The notes: generated from the sequence alone by a model not told the origin. Positions 18,135-26,692 are shown, counted from the stretch's first letter. The stretch is 41,697 nt of DNA from Tepidimonas charontis (GCF_007556685.1 NZ_VJON01000023.1:1-41697); one strand, 5' to 3'. Numbers and translations are program-made.

Positions 18135-18180
18135 GGCGCTTGAGAACACAAAATGGGCGACTCATGCCATTATGCGCGCG

Positions 18181-18723
18181 ATGAGCACGCAAAACCACCC
18201 CAGCGCAGCCGCCCCGGCCCCAACAACCCCAACGGCCGCGGCGCCAGAGGCCCCTGCCGAAGCGGCCCCGGCACCAGCAGCCCCCCAGGACGCACCACCC
18301 ACCACACGAGCGGACGCGCCAGCACCACCACCGCTGGGGCTGATTTTGTTCGCCCACGGAGCACGCGACCCGCAGTGGGCGCGCCCGTTCGAGCAGGTGG
18401 CGCAAGCGGTGCGGGCGGCGCGCCCCCAATGGGCGGTCACCCTGGCGTTTTTGGAATTCATGGCGCCCGATCTGCCCAGTGCCGGCGACTATTTGAGCGA
18501 AGTGGGCTGCCGGCAGGTGGTGGTGCTGCCGCTGTTTTTGGGCGTGGGCGGCCATGTCCGCCACGATTTGCCCCGGCTGCTGGAGGCGCTGCAGCAACGC
18601 CACCCGCAGGTGCACTGGTCGCTGGCGCCGCCCATTGGCGAAGACACACGCTTGGTGCAGGCACTGGCCGCCATCGCCCTCGACTGGGGCGAGCGTGTGC
18701 CGCCATATGCACCGCAGTTATAG
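18181..18723 (+). CDS. CbiX/SirB-type sirohydrochlorin chelatase
   Basis: This 180-residue protein has an N-terminal Ala/Pro-rich stretch of about 50 residues and one CbiX domain (about 52-175). ILFAHGARDPQW carries the first metal-binding His (residue 59), and GVGGHVRHDLP carries the second. Single-domain members insert Fe2+ or Co2+ into sirohydrochlorin. Because the sulfite reductase (siroheme enzyme) and the uroporphyrinogen methyltransferase CobA lie just downstream, iron insertion to give siroheme is the natural role. A step oxidising precorrin-2 is not seen here. The start may be ATG 18181 or ATG 18172. Neither has a strong ribosome binding site. Confidence 0.85.
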   Translation: MSTQNHPSAAAPAPTTPTAAAPEAPAEAAPAPAAPQDAPPTTRADAPAPPPLGLILFAHGARDPQWARPFEQVAQAVRAARPQWAVTLAFLEFMAPDLPSAGDYLSEVGCRQVVVLPLFLGVGGHVRHDLPRLLEALQQRHPQVHWSLAPPIGEDTRLVQALAAIALDWGERVPPYAPQL

Positions 18724-18728
18724 ATATA

Positions 18729-18752
18729 AAACGATCTTTTCGTTTGTTTTTT
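18729..18752 (+). terminator. Weak intrinsic terminator after the CbiX gene
   Basis: AAACGA (18729-18734), a 5-base loop and TCGTTT (18740-18745) form a 6-bp stem followed by G and six T. It lies just after the stop at 18721-18723. The stem has only two G:C pairs, so efficiency is doubtful. The same AT-rich patch (18724-18770) stands out in a GC-rich window and could instead hold the promoter and an activator site, for example for a CysB-type LysR regulator of the cys operon. Confidence 0.4.
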
Positions 18753-18772
18753 CATAACTTCCAAACAGAATA

Positions 18773-18799
18773 GCGGCCATCGACGACCCGATGGCCTGC
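18773..18799 (+). promoter_or_regulatory. Stem-loop covering the cysI translation start region
   Basis: GGCCATCG (18775-18782), a 6-base loop and CGATGGCC (18789-18796) form a perfect 8-bp stem. GC at 18773-18774 can extend it to GC at 18798-18799 past a one-base bulge. The stem ends directly before the cysI ATG at 18801, so the place where a ribosome binding site should be lies inside the hairpin. No canonical Shine-Dalgarno sequence is seen outside it. Confidence 0.5.
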
Positions 18800-18800
18800 G

Positions 18801-20558
18801 ATGTACCGCTACTCCGACACCGATCGACGCTTCATCCGCCAGCGCGCGGCGCAGTTTCGTGACCAGCTACAGCGCTACTTGGCTGGGCAGCTCAGCGCCG
18901 ATGACTTCAAGCCGTTGCGGCTGCAAAACGGCTGGTACCTGCAACGCCACGCCCCCATGCTGCGCGTGGCCATTCCATATGGGGAGCTCAGCAGCGCCCA
19001 ACTGCGCACCCTGGCGCGGGTGGCACGCGAGTTCGACCGCGTCACCACCGGCCCCTTCGCTGGGCAGGGTGGCTATGGGCACTTCACGACGCGACAAAAC
19101 ATCCAGTTCAACTGGATTGCGCTGGAGCGCGCCGCCGACGTGATGGACGTGCTGGCCGAAGCCGACCTGCACGGCATCCAGACCAGCGGCAACTGCGTGC
19201 GCAACATCACCACCGACGCGCTGGCCGGCATCGCGCCCGATGAGGAGGTGGACCCGCGCCCGTACTGCGAACTGCTGCGCCAGTGGAGTACGGTACACCC
19301 GGAATTCGCGTTTTTGCCGCGTAAATTCAAAATCGCCGTCACCGGCGCCGAGGACGACCGCGCCGCCACCGCTTGGCACGACATCGGGCTGCAATTGCGC
19401 CGCAATGCCGCGGGCGAGGTGGGGTTTCGGGTGTTGGTGGGCGGCGGTATGGGGCGCACACCGCTGATTGCGCCCGAGCTGCACCCGTCCGTGCCCTGGC
19501 AAGACATTTTGTTGTATCTGGAGGCCGTGCTGCGCCAGTACAACCTATTTGGGCGGCGCGACAACCTGTACAAAGCGCGCATCAAGATTTTGGTCAAGGC
19601 CGAGGGCGACCGCTTTGCCCAGGCGGTGCGCCAGGAGTTCGAGGCCATGCAGCGCGACGATGCGCTGCGCACGGCGCTGCGCCTGACGCCAGCGCAGCTC
19701 GAGCGTGTGCAGGCGTGCTTCTCCGCCCCGCCGGCGGCACTGGACACCGCCCCCACACCGCAGCCCAGTGCGTCCGTGGCAGCGTCCGGCCCGAGCGACC
19801 CGGCACCCAACTCGCCAGCCTACCAGCGCTGGCGTCAGCGCCAGGTGCATGCGCACCGGCTGCCGGGCTTGTGCGCGGTGACGCTGTCGCTCAAGCGCGT
19901 CGGGCAAGCGCCGGGTGACGTCACTGCCGAGCAGCTCGACGCCTTGGCCGCACTGGCCGAGCGCTTCAGCGCCGGCGAGGCGCGCGTGACACACGAGCAA
20001 AACGTACTGCTGCCCTGGGTACGCCAGGCCGACTTGCCGGCGCTGTGGCAAGCGGCGCGCGCCGCCGGTTTTGCCTCCCCCAACCATGGGCTGTTGACCG
20101 ATCTGATCGCCTGCCCGGGCGGAGACCTGTGCGCGCTGGCCAATGCGCGCTCGCTGCCGCTGGCGCAACACATCCTGCAGCGCTTTCAAGACCCGGAGGA
20201 ACTGGAAGCGATCGGCGAGGTGGCGCTGCACATCAGTGGCTGCATGAACTCGTGCGGTCACCACCACAGCGGCCACATCGGCGTGCTGGGGGTGGACAAG
20301 GACGGCAGCGAGTGGTACCAGCTGACCCTGAGCGGCTCCGACGGCCAGCAGCGCCACGGGCCGGCCCAGCCCGGGCGGGTGGTGGGCCCGGCCTTTGCCG
20401 CCGATGAAATCGGTGACGCCATCGAGGCCGTGCTCGAGGCCTATCTGCAATGGCGCCAGCCCGGCGAGCGGCTGCTCGACACCGTGCGGCGCGTGGGCAT
20501 CAGCGCGTTTCGCGAGGTCACCGACGCCGTGCGCACCCACACCGCTGCCCTGAGCTGA
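18801..20558 (+). CDS. cysI: Siroheme sulfite reductase, hemoprotein subunit (CysI/NirA type)
   Basis: This enzyme carries out the six-electron reduction of sulfite to sulfide. The 585-residue protein has two ferredoxin-like half domains and two siroheme-binding domains, with the C-terminal cluster and siroheme ligands at Cys438, Cys444, Cys481 and Cys485 (CPGGDLC and SGCMNSCGHH). GHFTTRQNIQFNW is the N-terminal siroheme-binding motif. A linker of about 40 Pro/Ala/Ser residues near 315-350 separates the halves. It leads a six-gene operon with DUF934, cysH, cysD, cysN and cobA. No CysJ flavoprotein is present, so electrons probably come from ferredoxin or another donor. The operon points to sulfite rather than nitrite as substrate. 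Confidence 0.93.
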   Translation: MYRYSDTDRRFIRQRAAQFRDQLQRYLAGQLSADDFKPLRLQNGWYLQRHAPMLRVAIPYGELSSAQLRTLARVAREFDRVTTGPFAGQGGYGHFTTRQNIQFNWIALERAADVMDVLAEADLHGIQTSGNCVRNITTDALAGIAPDEEVDPRPYCELLRQWSTVHPEFAFLPRKFKIAVTGAEDDRAATAWHDIGLQLRRNAAGEVGFRVLVGGGMGRTPLIAPELHPSVPWQDILLYLEAVLRQYNLFGRRDNLYKARIKILVKAEGDRFAQAVRQEFEAMQRDDALRTALRLTPAQLERVQACFSAPPAALDTAPTPQPSASVAASGPSDPAPNSPAYQRWRQRQVHAHRLPGLCAVTLSLKRVGQAPGDVTAEQLDALAALAERFSAGEARVTHEQNVLLPWVRQADLPALWQAARAAGFASPNHGLLTDLIACPGGDLCALANARSLPLAQHILQRFQDPEELEAIGEVALHISGCMNSCGHHHSGHIGVLGVDKDGSEWYQLTLSGSDGQQRHGPAQPGRVVGPAFAADEIGDAIEAVLEAYLQWRQPGERLLDTVRRVGISAFREVTDAVRTHTAALS

Positions 20559-20587
20559 CCACCATCGATCTCTGCGTCTTGCCCACC

Positions 20588-21061
20588 ATGAGCCTGCATT
20601 TCATCGATGTTCACACCGATCCCTGGCGCCGCCCAGCGGCTGATGGCCTGCAGCGGCCCGCGGCGGCCTTGCTGCTCGATGCGCCGCAGTGGCAGGCCTG
20701 GCGCCACACCTGGCCCGCGGAGTTGCCGGTGGGCGTGCAGTGGCCCAATGACGGCGACGTCGCGGCTCTGGTGCCCGACCTACCGCGGCTGCGCCTAATC
20801 GCGCTGGTGTTCCCGAAGTGGACCGATGGCCGTGCCTACAGCCAGGCGCGGCTGCTGCGGGGCCGCTGGCGCTTTCGTGGCGAACTGCGCGCCACTGGCG
20901 ATGTGATCGCCGATATGGCGCCGCTGCTGTGGCGCTGCGGTTTCGACAGCGCGCAGCTGCGCCCCGGCGAGTCGGTGGCCGTGGCGCAGCGTGCCCTGAC
21001 GACCTTCGACACCCACTACCAACCCGACTTACGCCATCACCCGCAGCCCCACCATGCCTGA
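20588..21061 (+). CDS. DUF934 protein of the sulfate assimilation operon
   Basis: This 157-residue soluble protein belongs to DUF934, a family regularly found next to cysI in proteobacteria and without an assigned biochemical role. Visible features are the segment VALVFPKWTDGRAYSQARLL, which is the most conserved part of the family as I remember it, and the RGELRATGDV region. No Cys-rich cluster motif, membrane helix or signal peptide is present, so it is unlikely to be a ferredoxin itself. The ATG at 20588 starts MSLHFID. The stop overlaps the cysH start by 8 bases, indicating tight coupling. A role in assembling or feeding electrons to CysI is an inference from context. Confidence 0.85.
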   Translation: MSLHFIDVHTDPWRRPAADGLQRPAAALLLDAPQWQAWRHTWPAELPVGVQWPNDGDVAALVPDLPRLRLIALVFPKWTDGRAYSQARLLRGRWRFRGELRATGDVIADMAPLLWRCGFDSAQLRPGESVAVAQRALTTFDTHYQPDLRHHPQPHHA

Positions 21062-21878
21062 GACCGCTCTGACCACCTCGACCGTCACCTGGGCGCCAGC
21101 CCCGCCGCCCACACCCCAACCGGGGCGTGCCTTCGCCTTGTACGCCCGCCACAGCCCCGGATACGAAGCCCGGCTGGCCAGCGCGCAAGCGCTGCTGGCC
21201 ACGGCCGCGCACGACTTTGCCGGCTCGATCGTGCAGGCCACCAGCCTGGGGGCCGAGGACATGGTGATCACCGATCTGATCGTGCGCGCGGGGCTGCCGA
21301 TCGCGCTGGCCACCTTGGACACGGGGCGCTTGCACCCCGAGACCGTGGCCTTGATGGAGCGGCTGCAAATCCACTGGGGCGTGCCGCTGGAGATCTACCG
21401 TCCCGATCCACAACAGGTAGCCGATTTCGTGCACACACAGGGGGAGGACGCCATGTACCGCAGCCGTGCGCTGCGCCAGGCCTGCTGCGCGCTGCGCAAG
21501 CTGCAGCCGCTGGCGCAGATGCTGCGCGGGCGCCGTGCGTGGATCACCGGTCTGCGGCGTGAACAGTCGGACACGCGCGCGCAAGTGCCATTGATCGACC
21601 GCGACGCCGACGGACGCGTCAAATTCAACCCGCTGGCCGAGTGGCACTGGAGCGACGTGTGGCACTACATCGCCACCCACGACGTGCCCTACAACCCATT
21701 GCACGACGCCTTCATGCCCAGCATCGGCTGTGCCCCCTGCACGCGCGCCATCGCCGTCGGCGAAGACTTTCGCGCCGGGCGCTGGTGGTGGGAAGACGAC
21801 GCGCAGCGGGAGTGCGGACTGCACGTTCGGCACGGCGCTCGCCCACTGGCCCCTAACTCCGAGGAACGCACGGCATGA
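21054..21878 (+). CDS. cysH: Adenylylsulfate (APS) reductase
   Basis: This cytosolic enzyme reduces activated sulfate to sulfite using thioredoxin. The 274-residue protein has the [4Fe-4S] ligand pairs Cys144-Cys145 (ACCALRK) and Cys226-Cys229 (GCAPCTR), which distinguish APS reductases from PAPS reductases of enteric type. It also has the catalytic Cys254 in ECGLH. The absence of an APS kinase (cysC) in the operon and in CysN supports APS as substrate. The ATG at 21054 lies inside the end of the DUF934 gene, and the stop overlaps cysD by ATGA. The first about 25 residues are Pro/Ala-rich and variable. Confidence 0.95.
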   Translation: MPETALTTSTVTWAPAPPPTPQPGRAFALYARHSPGYEARLASAQALLATAAHDFAGSIVQATSLGAEDMVITDLIVRAGLPIALATLDTGRLHPETVALMERLQIHWGVPLEIYRPDPQQVADFVHTQGEDAMYRSRALRQACCALRKLQPLAQMLRGRRAWITGLRREQSDTRAQVPLIDRDADGRVKFNPLAEWHWSDVWHYIATHDVPYNPLHDAFMPSIGCAPCTRAIAVGEDFRAGRWWWEDDAQRECGLHVRHGARPLAPNSEERTA

Positions 21879-22834
21879 ACGCCCCTGTCACAGCCGACCA
21901 TCTGCTGCCCGAAATCGACTGGCGCCATCTGGATGCGCTGGAAGAAGAAGCGGTCTTTTTGCTGCGCGAGGCGGTGGGTGCCTTCGAGCGCCCGGCGCTG
22001 TTGTTCTCGGGCGGCAAAGATTCCTGTGTGGTGGTGCACCTGGCGCGCAAGGCCTTCCAGCGCCGCCGCCCCGACGGCGGCTGGGATGGCGCACTGCCGC
22101 TGCCGCTGGTGCACATCGACACCGGGCACAACTTCCCCGAGGTCATCGCCTTTCGCGATGAACTGGTGCGACGGCACGGCGACACGCTCATCGTGGGAGC
22201 GGTGGAGGACTCGATACGCCGCGGCACCGTGCGCCCGAGCGATCCACTGGCCTCGCGCAACGCGCACCAGAGCGTGACGTTGCTGGAGACCATCGAAGCG
22301 CACCGCTTCGACGTGCTCGTGGGCGGCGCGCGGCGTGACGAAGAAAAGGCACGCGCCAAGGAACGCATCTTCTCGCACCGCGACAGCTTCGGCCAGTGGC
22401 AGCCCAAGGCCCAGCGCCCCGAGCTGTGGACGCTGTTCAATACCCGGCTGCAGCCGGGCGAGCACATGCGCGCCTTTCCAATCAGCAACTGGACCGAGCT
22501 GGACGTGTGGGCCTACATCGCCCGTGAGGGCATTGCCTTGCCCAGCCTGTACTACGCGCACCCGCGCGCCGTGGTGCAGCGTCACGGCCTGTGGGTGCCC
22601 GTCACGCCGGTGACGCCGGCGCGCCCCGGTGAGACGGTGCAGACGCTGCGCGTGCGTTTTCGCACCGTAGGCGACATGACCTGCACCTGCCCCGTGCTCA
22701 GTGAGGCCGCCGACGCCGCGGCCATCGTCGCCGAGACACTGCGTGCCGACGTCAGTGAACGCGGCGCCACCCGGGTGGATGACCGCACCAGCGACGCCGC
22801 CATGGAACGGCGCAAGCGCGAAGGCTATTTTTGA
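21875..22834 (+). CDS. cysD: Sulfate adenylyltransferase small subunit
   Basis: CysD with CysN makes APS from sulfate and ATP. The 319-residue protein is an adenine nucleotide alpha-hydrolase with the PP-loop LLFSGGKDS near residue 46, the GARRDEEKARAKERIFS block and the C-terminal GDMTCTCPV region, as expected of CysD. The ATG at 21875 overlaps the cysH stop (ATGA), and the TGA shares a base with the cysN ATG. Length is close to that of known CysD proteins (about 300 residues). Confidence 0.97.
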   Translation: MNAPVTADHLLPEIDWRHLDALEEEAVFLLREAVGAFERPALLFSGGKDSCVVVHLARKAFQRRRPDGGWDGALPLPLVHIDTGHNFPEVIAFRDELVRRHGDTLIVGAVEDSIRRGTVRPSDPLASRNAHQSVTLLETIEAHRFDVLVGGARRDEEKARAKERIFSHRDSFGQWQPKAQRPELWTLFNTRLQPGEHMRAFPISNWTELDVWAYIAREGIALPSLYYAHPRAVVQRHGLWVPVTPVTPARPGETVQTLRVRFRTVGDMTCTCPVLSEAADAAAIVAETLRADVSERGATRVDDRTSDAAMERRKREGYF

Positions 22835-24141
22835 TGGCAGCAACGGAGCACCGCGATATGCACACTCCTTTTTCCGAGCTCGCCCACGGCGCGCTGCGTT
22901 TTCTGACGGCCGGCAGCGTCGATGACGGCAAAAGTACCCTGATCGGTCGGCTGCTGTTGGACAGCCAGGCCCTGATGCGCGACCAAGTGGATACGCTGCA
23001 GCGGCTGCGCCGTGGCGAGGGCGCACTGGACTTGTCGCTGCTGACCGATGGCCTGGAGGCCGAGCGCGAGCAAGGCATCACCATCGACGTGGCCTACCGC
23101 TACTTCGCCACGCCGCGGCGCAAATTCATCATCGCCGATGCACCCGGGCATGAGCAGTACACGCGCAACATGGTCACTGCCGCGGCGGGCAGCCACGCCG
23201 CCGTGATCCTGGTGGACGTGACCAAACTCGACCTGAACCAACGCCCCGTGCGCCTGCTGCCACAAACGCGCCGCCACGCCTTGCTGGCGCACCGCCTGGG
23301 CGTGCCCCATCTGGTGTTTGCGGTCAACAAAATCGACGCCGTGGCCGACCCCGGCGCCGCCTGGGCCGCGGTATACGATGCGCTGCGAGCCTTCTGCGCC
23401 GACGCCGGGCTGCAGCCGGCGGCCATCTTGCCGGTGTCGGCCCTGCGCGGCGACAACGTCACCACCGCGCTGCGCAGCGCGTGGTACGACGGCCCGTCGC
23501 TGCTGCACGTGCTCGAAACCCTGCCCCTGCCGCAGCCGCCCCTGTCGTCGCCGTGGCGGCTGGCCGTGCAGTGGGTGCAGCGCACCGGCGACGGCACCGG
23601 CGAGCAGCCGCGCGTGCTGTGGGGCCGACTGGCCTGCGGCCGGGTGCACGTCGGCGCTGCGCTGCAGGTCTTCCCCAGCGGCCAGCCGGCGCGTGTGGCG
23701 GCGCTGTGGCACCACGCCGGCCGCCCCATCGAAGAAGCCGCGGCAGGCCAATCGGTGGGCGTGCAGCTCGACCGTCAGCTCGACGTCTCACGCGGCGATT
23801 GGCTGGGCGCACCCGATGCGTTGACGGGCCAGCGGCGCTTTGCCGCCACCGTCGCGTGGCTGGACACCGATGCGGCAGTGGTGGGACAGCGTTACTGGTT
23901 GCGCCATGGGCACCGCTGGGTGCAGGGGCGGATCGCCGCCATCGAGCACCGGCTCGACATTCAAACACTGCAGCCCGTCGACGTGCATGCACTCGGGGCC
24001 AACGACATCGGTCGAGCGGTGCTGGAGACGGCCGCGCCGCTGCCCCTGGTGCCGTTTCGGCACGCCGGCCCCGATGGCGGCGCGCTGATCGTCGTCGATC
24101 CGCGCACCCACCGCACGGCGGGTGCCGCCTTGGTGGAGTGA
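22834..24141 (+). CDS. cysN: Sulfate adenylyltransferase GTPase subunit
   Basis: CysN is the EF-Tu-like GTPase that drives APS synthesis by CysD. The 435-residue protein contains the P-loop GSVDDGKST, a switch region with EQGITIDV, DAPGHEQY and NKIDAV, followed by two beta-barrel domains. It ends without the C-terminal APS kinase domain found in CysNC fusions. The ATG at 22834 uses the A of the cysD stop (TGATG). A second ATG at 22858 (MHTPFSEL) lies closer to the conserved domain. cobA follows after 3 bases. Confidence 0.96.
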   Translation: MAATEHRDMHTPFSELAHGALRFLTAGSVDDGKSTLIGRLLLDSQALMRDQVDTLQRLRRGEGALDLSLLTDGLEAEREQGITIDVAYRYFATPRRKFIIADAPGHEQYTRNMVTAAAGSHAAVILVDVTKLDLNQRPVRLLPQTRRHALLAHRLGVPHLVFAVNKIDAVADPGAAWAAVYDALRAFCADAGLQPAAILPVSALRGDNVTTALRSAWYDGPSLLHVLETLPLPQPPLSSPWRLAVQWVQRTGDGTGEQPRVLWGRLACGRVHVGAALQVFPSGQPARVAALWHHAGRPIEEAAAGQSVGVQLDRQLDVSRGDWLGAPDALTGQRRFAATVAWLDTDAAVVGQRYWLRHGHRWVQGRIAAIEHRLDIQTLQPVDVHALGANDIGRAVLETAAPLPLVPFRHAGPDGGALIVVDPRTHRTAGAALVE

Positions 24142-24144
24142 CCG

Positions 24145-24891
24145 ATGGCAACGGTGGCATTCGTCGGGGCCGGGCCGGGTGCGGCCGACCTCATCACCGT
24201 GCGCGGCGCGCGCTGGTTGGCCCGGGCCGACGTGGTGCTGGCCGACGCGCTCGCCGACCCCGCGTTGCGCGAACACGCCCCCGACGCCGACTGGATCGAC
24301 GTTGGTAAGCGTGGCTATGGTCCCGCAACCGAGCAGGCCGTGATCCACGCCCTGCTGTTGCGTTATGCGGCCCGGTGTGCGTGCGTCGTGCGCCTCAAAG
24401 GTGGCGATCCCAGCGTCTTCGGGCGGCTGGAAGAAGAGCTGGCGGTGGTACGCGCCGCCGGGCACGAAACCGTTGTCGTGCCCGGCGTCACCGCGGCGCT
24501 GGCCGCCGCCGCCGACGCACAGCGGCCGCTGACCCGGCGTGGGCGCGGACGCAGCGTGGCGCTGACCACGGCCATGACGCGCGAACACGCCCTGTGTGCG
24601 GGCCGCCACGCCGACAGCGAGGTGTTTTACATGGCCGGCACACAACTGCCCGCCCTGGCGCGCCAACTGGCGGCAGCCGGTTGGCCCGCCACCACGCCGT
24701 TGAGCGTGGTCTCGCGCGCCGGCTGGCCCGATGCGATTCATACGCAGCACACGCTGGCCACGCTGGCGCAGGCCTGCGTGTTGCACCGCGGGCGACCGAC
24801 CGTGGTGATCGTGGGTGCCGCCGCCAGCGCCCTGGCGCCGGCCCATGCTGGCTCGGCCGCCGCGTGGCAAGCGGCGTCGGCCAGCGCCTGA
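24145..24891 (+). CDS. cobA: Uroporphyrinogen-III C-methyltransferase
   Basis: This SAM-dependent enzyme methylates uroporphyrinogen III twice to precorrin-2, the entry to siroheme. The 248 residues carry the family motifs VGAGPGAADLITV at the N-terminus, VVRLKGGDPSVFGR near residue 85, and VPGVTAA. It is a stand-alone methyltransferase rather than the enteric CysG fusion, so precorrin-2 oxidation must come from elsewhere. As the last gene of the cys operon, 3 bases after cysN, it supplies siroheme for CysI. Its stop lies 6 bases from the stop of the convergent sigma factor gene, leaving no room for a terminator. Confidence 0.94.
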   Translation: MATVAFVGAGPGAADLITVRGARWLARADVVLADALADPALREHAPDADWIDVGKRGYGPATEQAVIHALLLRYAARCACVVRLKGGDPSVFGRLEEELAVVRAAGHETVVVPGVTAALAAAADAQRPLTRRGRGRSVALTTAMTREHALCAGRHADSEVFYMAGTQLPALARQLAAAGWPATTPLSVVSRAGWPDAIHTQHTLATLAQACVLHRGRPTVVIVGAAASALAPAHAGSAAAWQAASASA

Positions 24892-24897
24892 GCGGTT

Positions 24898-25515
24898 TTA
24901 GCGCAAACGGCCGTGCCGAGGGTGCGCGGGCGTTGCCGCCGCGGCCGCCCCGTCGGGCGCACGCGGCACGAAATCTTCCACACCGCCACCGGCACCCAAC
25001 TGCACTTGGCACACGCGCAGCATGTGCTCGCGCATGCGCTGGCGCGCGCGTTGCACGCACGACTTGGCCGCGGCCAGAGTCAGACCTTTGGCGCGCGCAA
25101 AACTGCCCTGCGTCATGCCCTGCAAGTCGCATGCTTCGATGGCCTCGCGGTCTTGTGCGTCGAGCTCTTGCAACACACGCGGCAGGCACGTTTGCGCGAG
25201 CCGGTCCACCGGCGCCAGCTCGACCTCATCGAACGGCAGGGAGGCGAGCAGTTCCTCGGTCAACGGCTCGGGCGCAACGGACTGACGCTGGCGGTCGATG
25301 AGCGCGTGACGCGCCACCTCGAACAGCCAAGCGCGCGGCTGGGCCACGTGCGTCAGACGCTCGCCTTGCCGCAGCGCTTTGAGAAACACCTCTTGCAGCA
25401 CGTCTTCGGCATCCTGCGGCGTGGGCAAACGCGCGACCAGCCAGCGCCGCAATTCGGCCTGATGCAGGGACCACCACTGCGACACCTCAACGGACCCGAC
25501 CGACGCGCGCGACAT
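24898..25515 (-). CDS. ECF sigma factor (SigZ-like)
   Basis: This 205-residue sigma-70 family protein has region 2 with DAEDVLQEVFLKAL and region 4 with the helix-turn-helix in MTQGSFARAKGLTLAAAKSC. The tail after region 4 (VCQVQLGAGGGVEDFVPR) resembles the short C-terminal extension of SigZ-type ECF factors. The ATG at 25515 has GAAGAG upstream. No anti-sigma factor gene is adjacent, unlike most ECF systems. It lies 65 bases downstream of mnmH on the same strand and may be cotranscribed with it. Its regulon is unknown. Confidence 0.9.
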   Translation of the reverse strand: MSRASVGSVEVSQWWSLHQAELRRWLVARLPTPQDAEDVLQEVFLKALRQGERLTHVAQPRAWLFEVARHALIDRQRQSVAPEPLTEELLASLPFDEVELAPVDRLAQTCLPRVLQELDAQDREAIEACDLQGMTQGSFARAKGLTLAAAKSCVQRARQRMREHMLRVCQVQLGAGGGVEDFVPRAPDGAAAAATPAHPRHGRLR

Positions 25516-25580
25516 CGCTCTTCAACCACCTAACCCCATGGGACAAGTATCGTTTGGGCGGCTCACGCGCGGCGTGGGCA

Positions 25581-26651
25581 TCAGGGGTGCGCCGGTGCCG
25601 CTGCGCAGTCACGCAGCAGCGCGGTGGCGGCGCGGTCGAGCGCCTGTGCCCCCAAGTCGGGCAGCGTCACCGTGCACACGGGCGCAGCAGCGGCGCGCGC
25701 CAGCGCGCGCTGGTACAGCGGGTCGTAGTGCAACTGCATGAGTTCGGCAAACAAAGGTGGCAGTTGCCCCGCCAAGGCCCATGCCTGCCAGCGCGCCAGT
25801 GTCTCGTTGGACTGCAGGCCACGCAAAGCCAGCAGACGCTGCGCCAGGGCGGGCGGGTCGCGTCCCAGCCACGCATAATCCTGCAGCACCAGCGCCAGCC
25901 GCGCCGCAAACGGCACCTGCAGCAGCACGCGCGGTGCTGCTTGCAGCGCACGGGTCAAGGATTCGGGCAACTGCACCGCGCCGATCTTGCGGCTTTCGGC
26001 CTCCACCCACACCGGCCGTGCGGGGTCGAAGCGCCGCAACGCATCAACCAGCGCGGTGTCGAAGGCCTTCTGGCTGGGCTGCGGCTGCCCGTCGGGCCAC
26101 GCGCCCAGGATGGAGCCGCGGTGGCGCGCCAGCGCCTCCAGATCCAGCACCTGCGCCCCGCGGGCGGCCAGGGCCTGCAGCAGCCGCGTCTTGCCACTGC
26201 CGGTCGGACCGGCGATCACCCGCCAGTCCAGCGTCGGCGGCAGGGCGTCGAGCTGCTCCACGACCCAGCGCCGGTAGCCCTTGTACCCCCCCTGCAACTG
26301 CGCCGCGGCCCAGCCGATCTGGCGCAGCCATAGGGCAAACGCGCCGCTGCGCTGCCCGCCACGCCAGCAGTACACCAGCGGGCGCCAGCCGGCCGGCCGG
26401 TCCTGCATGACGGCCTCGATGTGGCGGGCGATGTTGCGCGCCACCCAGGCGCCGCCGATGCGCCGCGCCTCGAAAGCGCCGGTCTGTTTGTACAGCGTGC
26501 CGACGATGCGGCGCTCCTCGTCGTCGAGCACCGGCAGGTTGATCGCGCCGGGCAGGTGGTCGAGCGCAAACTCCGCCGGGCTGCGGGCATCGATCAGCGT
26601 GTCGAACGCACCGATCTGATCCAGGGTGACAATATCCGGTTTGGCGGCCAT
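25581..26651 (-). CDS. mnmH: tRNA 2-selenouridine synthase
   Basis: MnmH (SelU, YbbB) replaces sulfur by selenium in 2-thiouridine at the wobble position of some tRNAs, using selenophosphate and a geranylated intermediate. The 356-residue protein has an N-terminal rhodanese domain (about 5-130) with the catalytic Cys95 in LVYCWRGGQRSG, then a P-loop domain with AGPTGSGKT (147-155). The ATG at 26651 was chosen by similarity. Further in-frame starts up to 26708 would overlap the divergent selD gene. selD, which makes selenophosphate, starts 41 bases away on the other strand, so the two genes form a functional pair. Confidence 0.95.
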   Translation of the reverse strand: MAAKPDIVTLDQIGAFDTLIDARSPAEFALDHLPGAINLPVLDDEERRIVGTLYKQTGAFEARRIGGAWVARNIARHIEAVMQDRPAGWRPLVYCWRGGQRSGAFALWLRQIGWAAAQLQGGYKGYRRWVVEQLDALPPTLDWRVIAGPTGSGKTRLLQALAARGAQVLDLEALARHRGSILGAWPDGQPQPSQKAFDTALVDALRRFDPARPVWVEAESRKIGAVQLPESLTRALQAAPRVLLQVPFAARLALVLQDYAWLGRDPPALAQRLLALRGLQSNETLARWQAWALAGQLPPLFAELMQLHYDPLYQRALARAAAAPVCTVTLPDLGAQALDRAATALLRDCAAAPAHP

Positions 26652-26692
26652 GGCAAGGCTGCAAATACTGCCGTACGGCAAATGGGACGACG

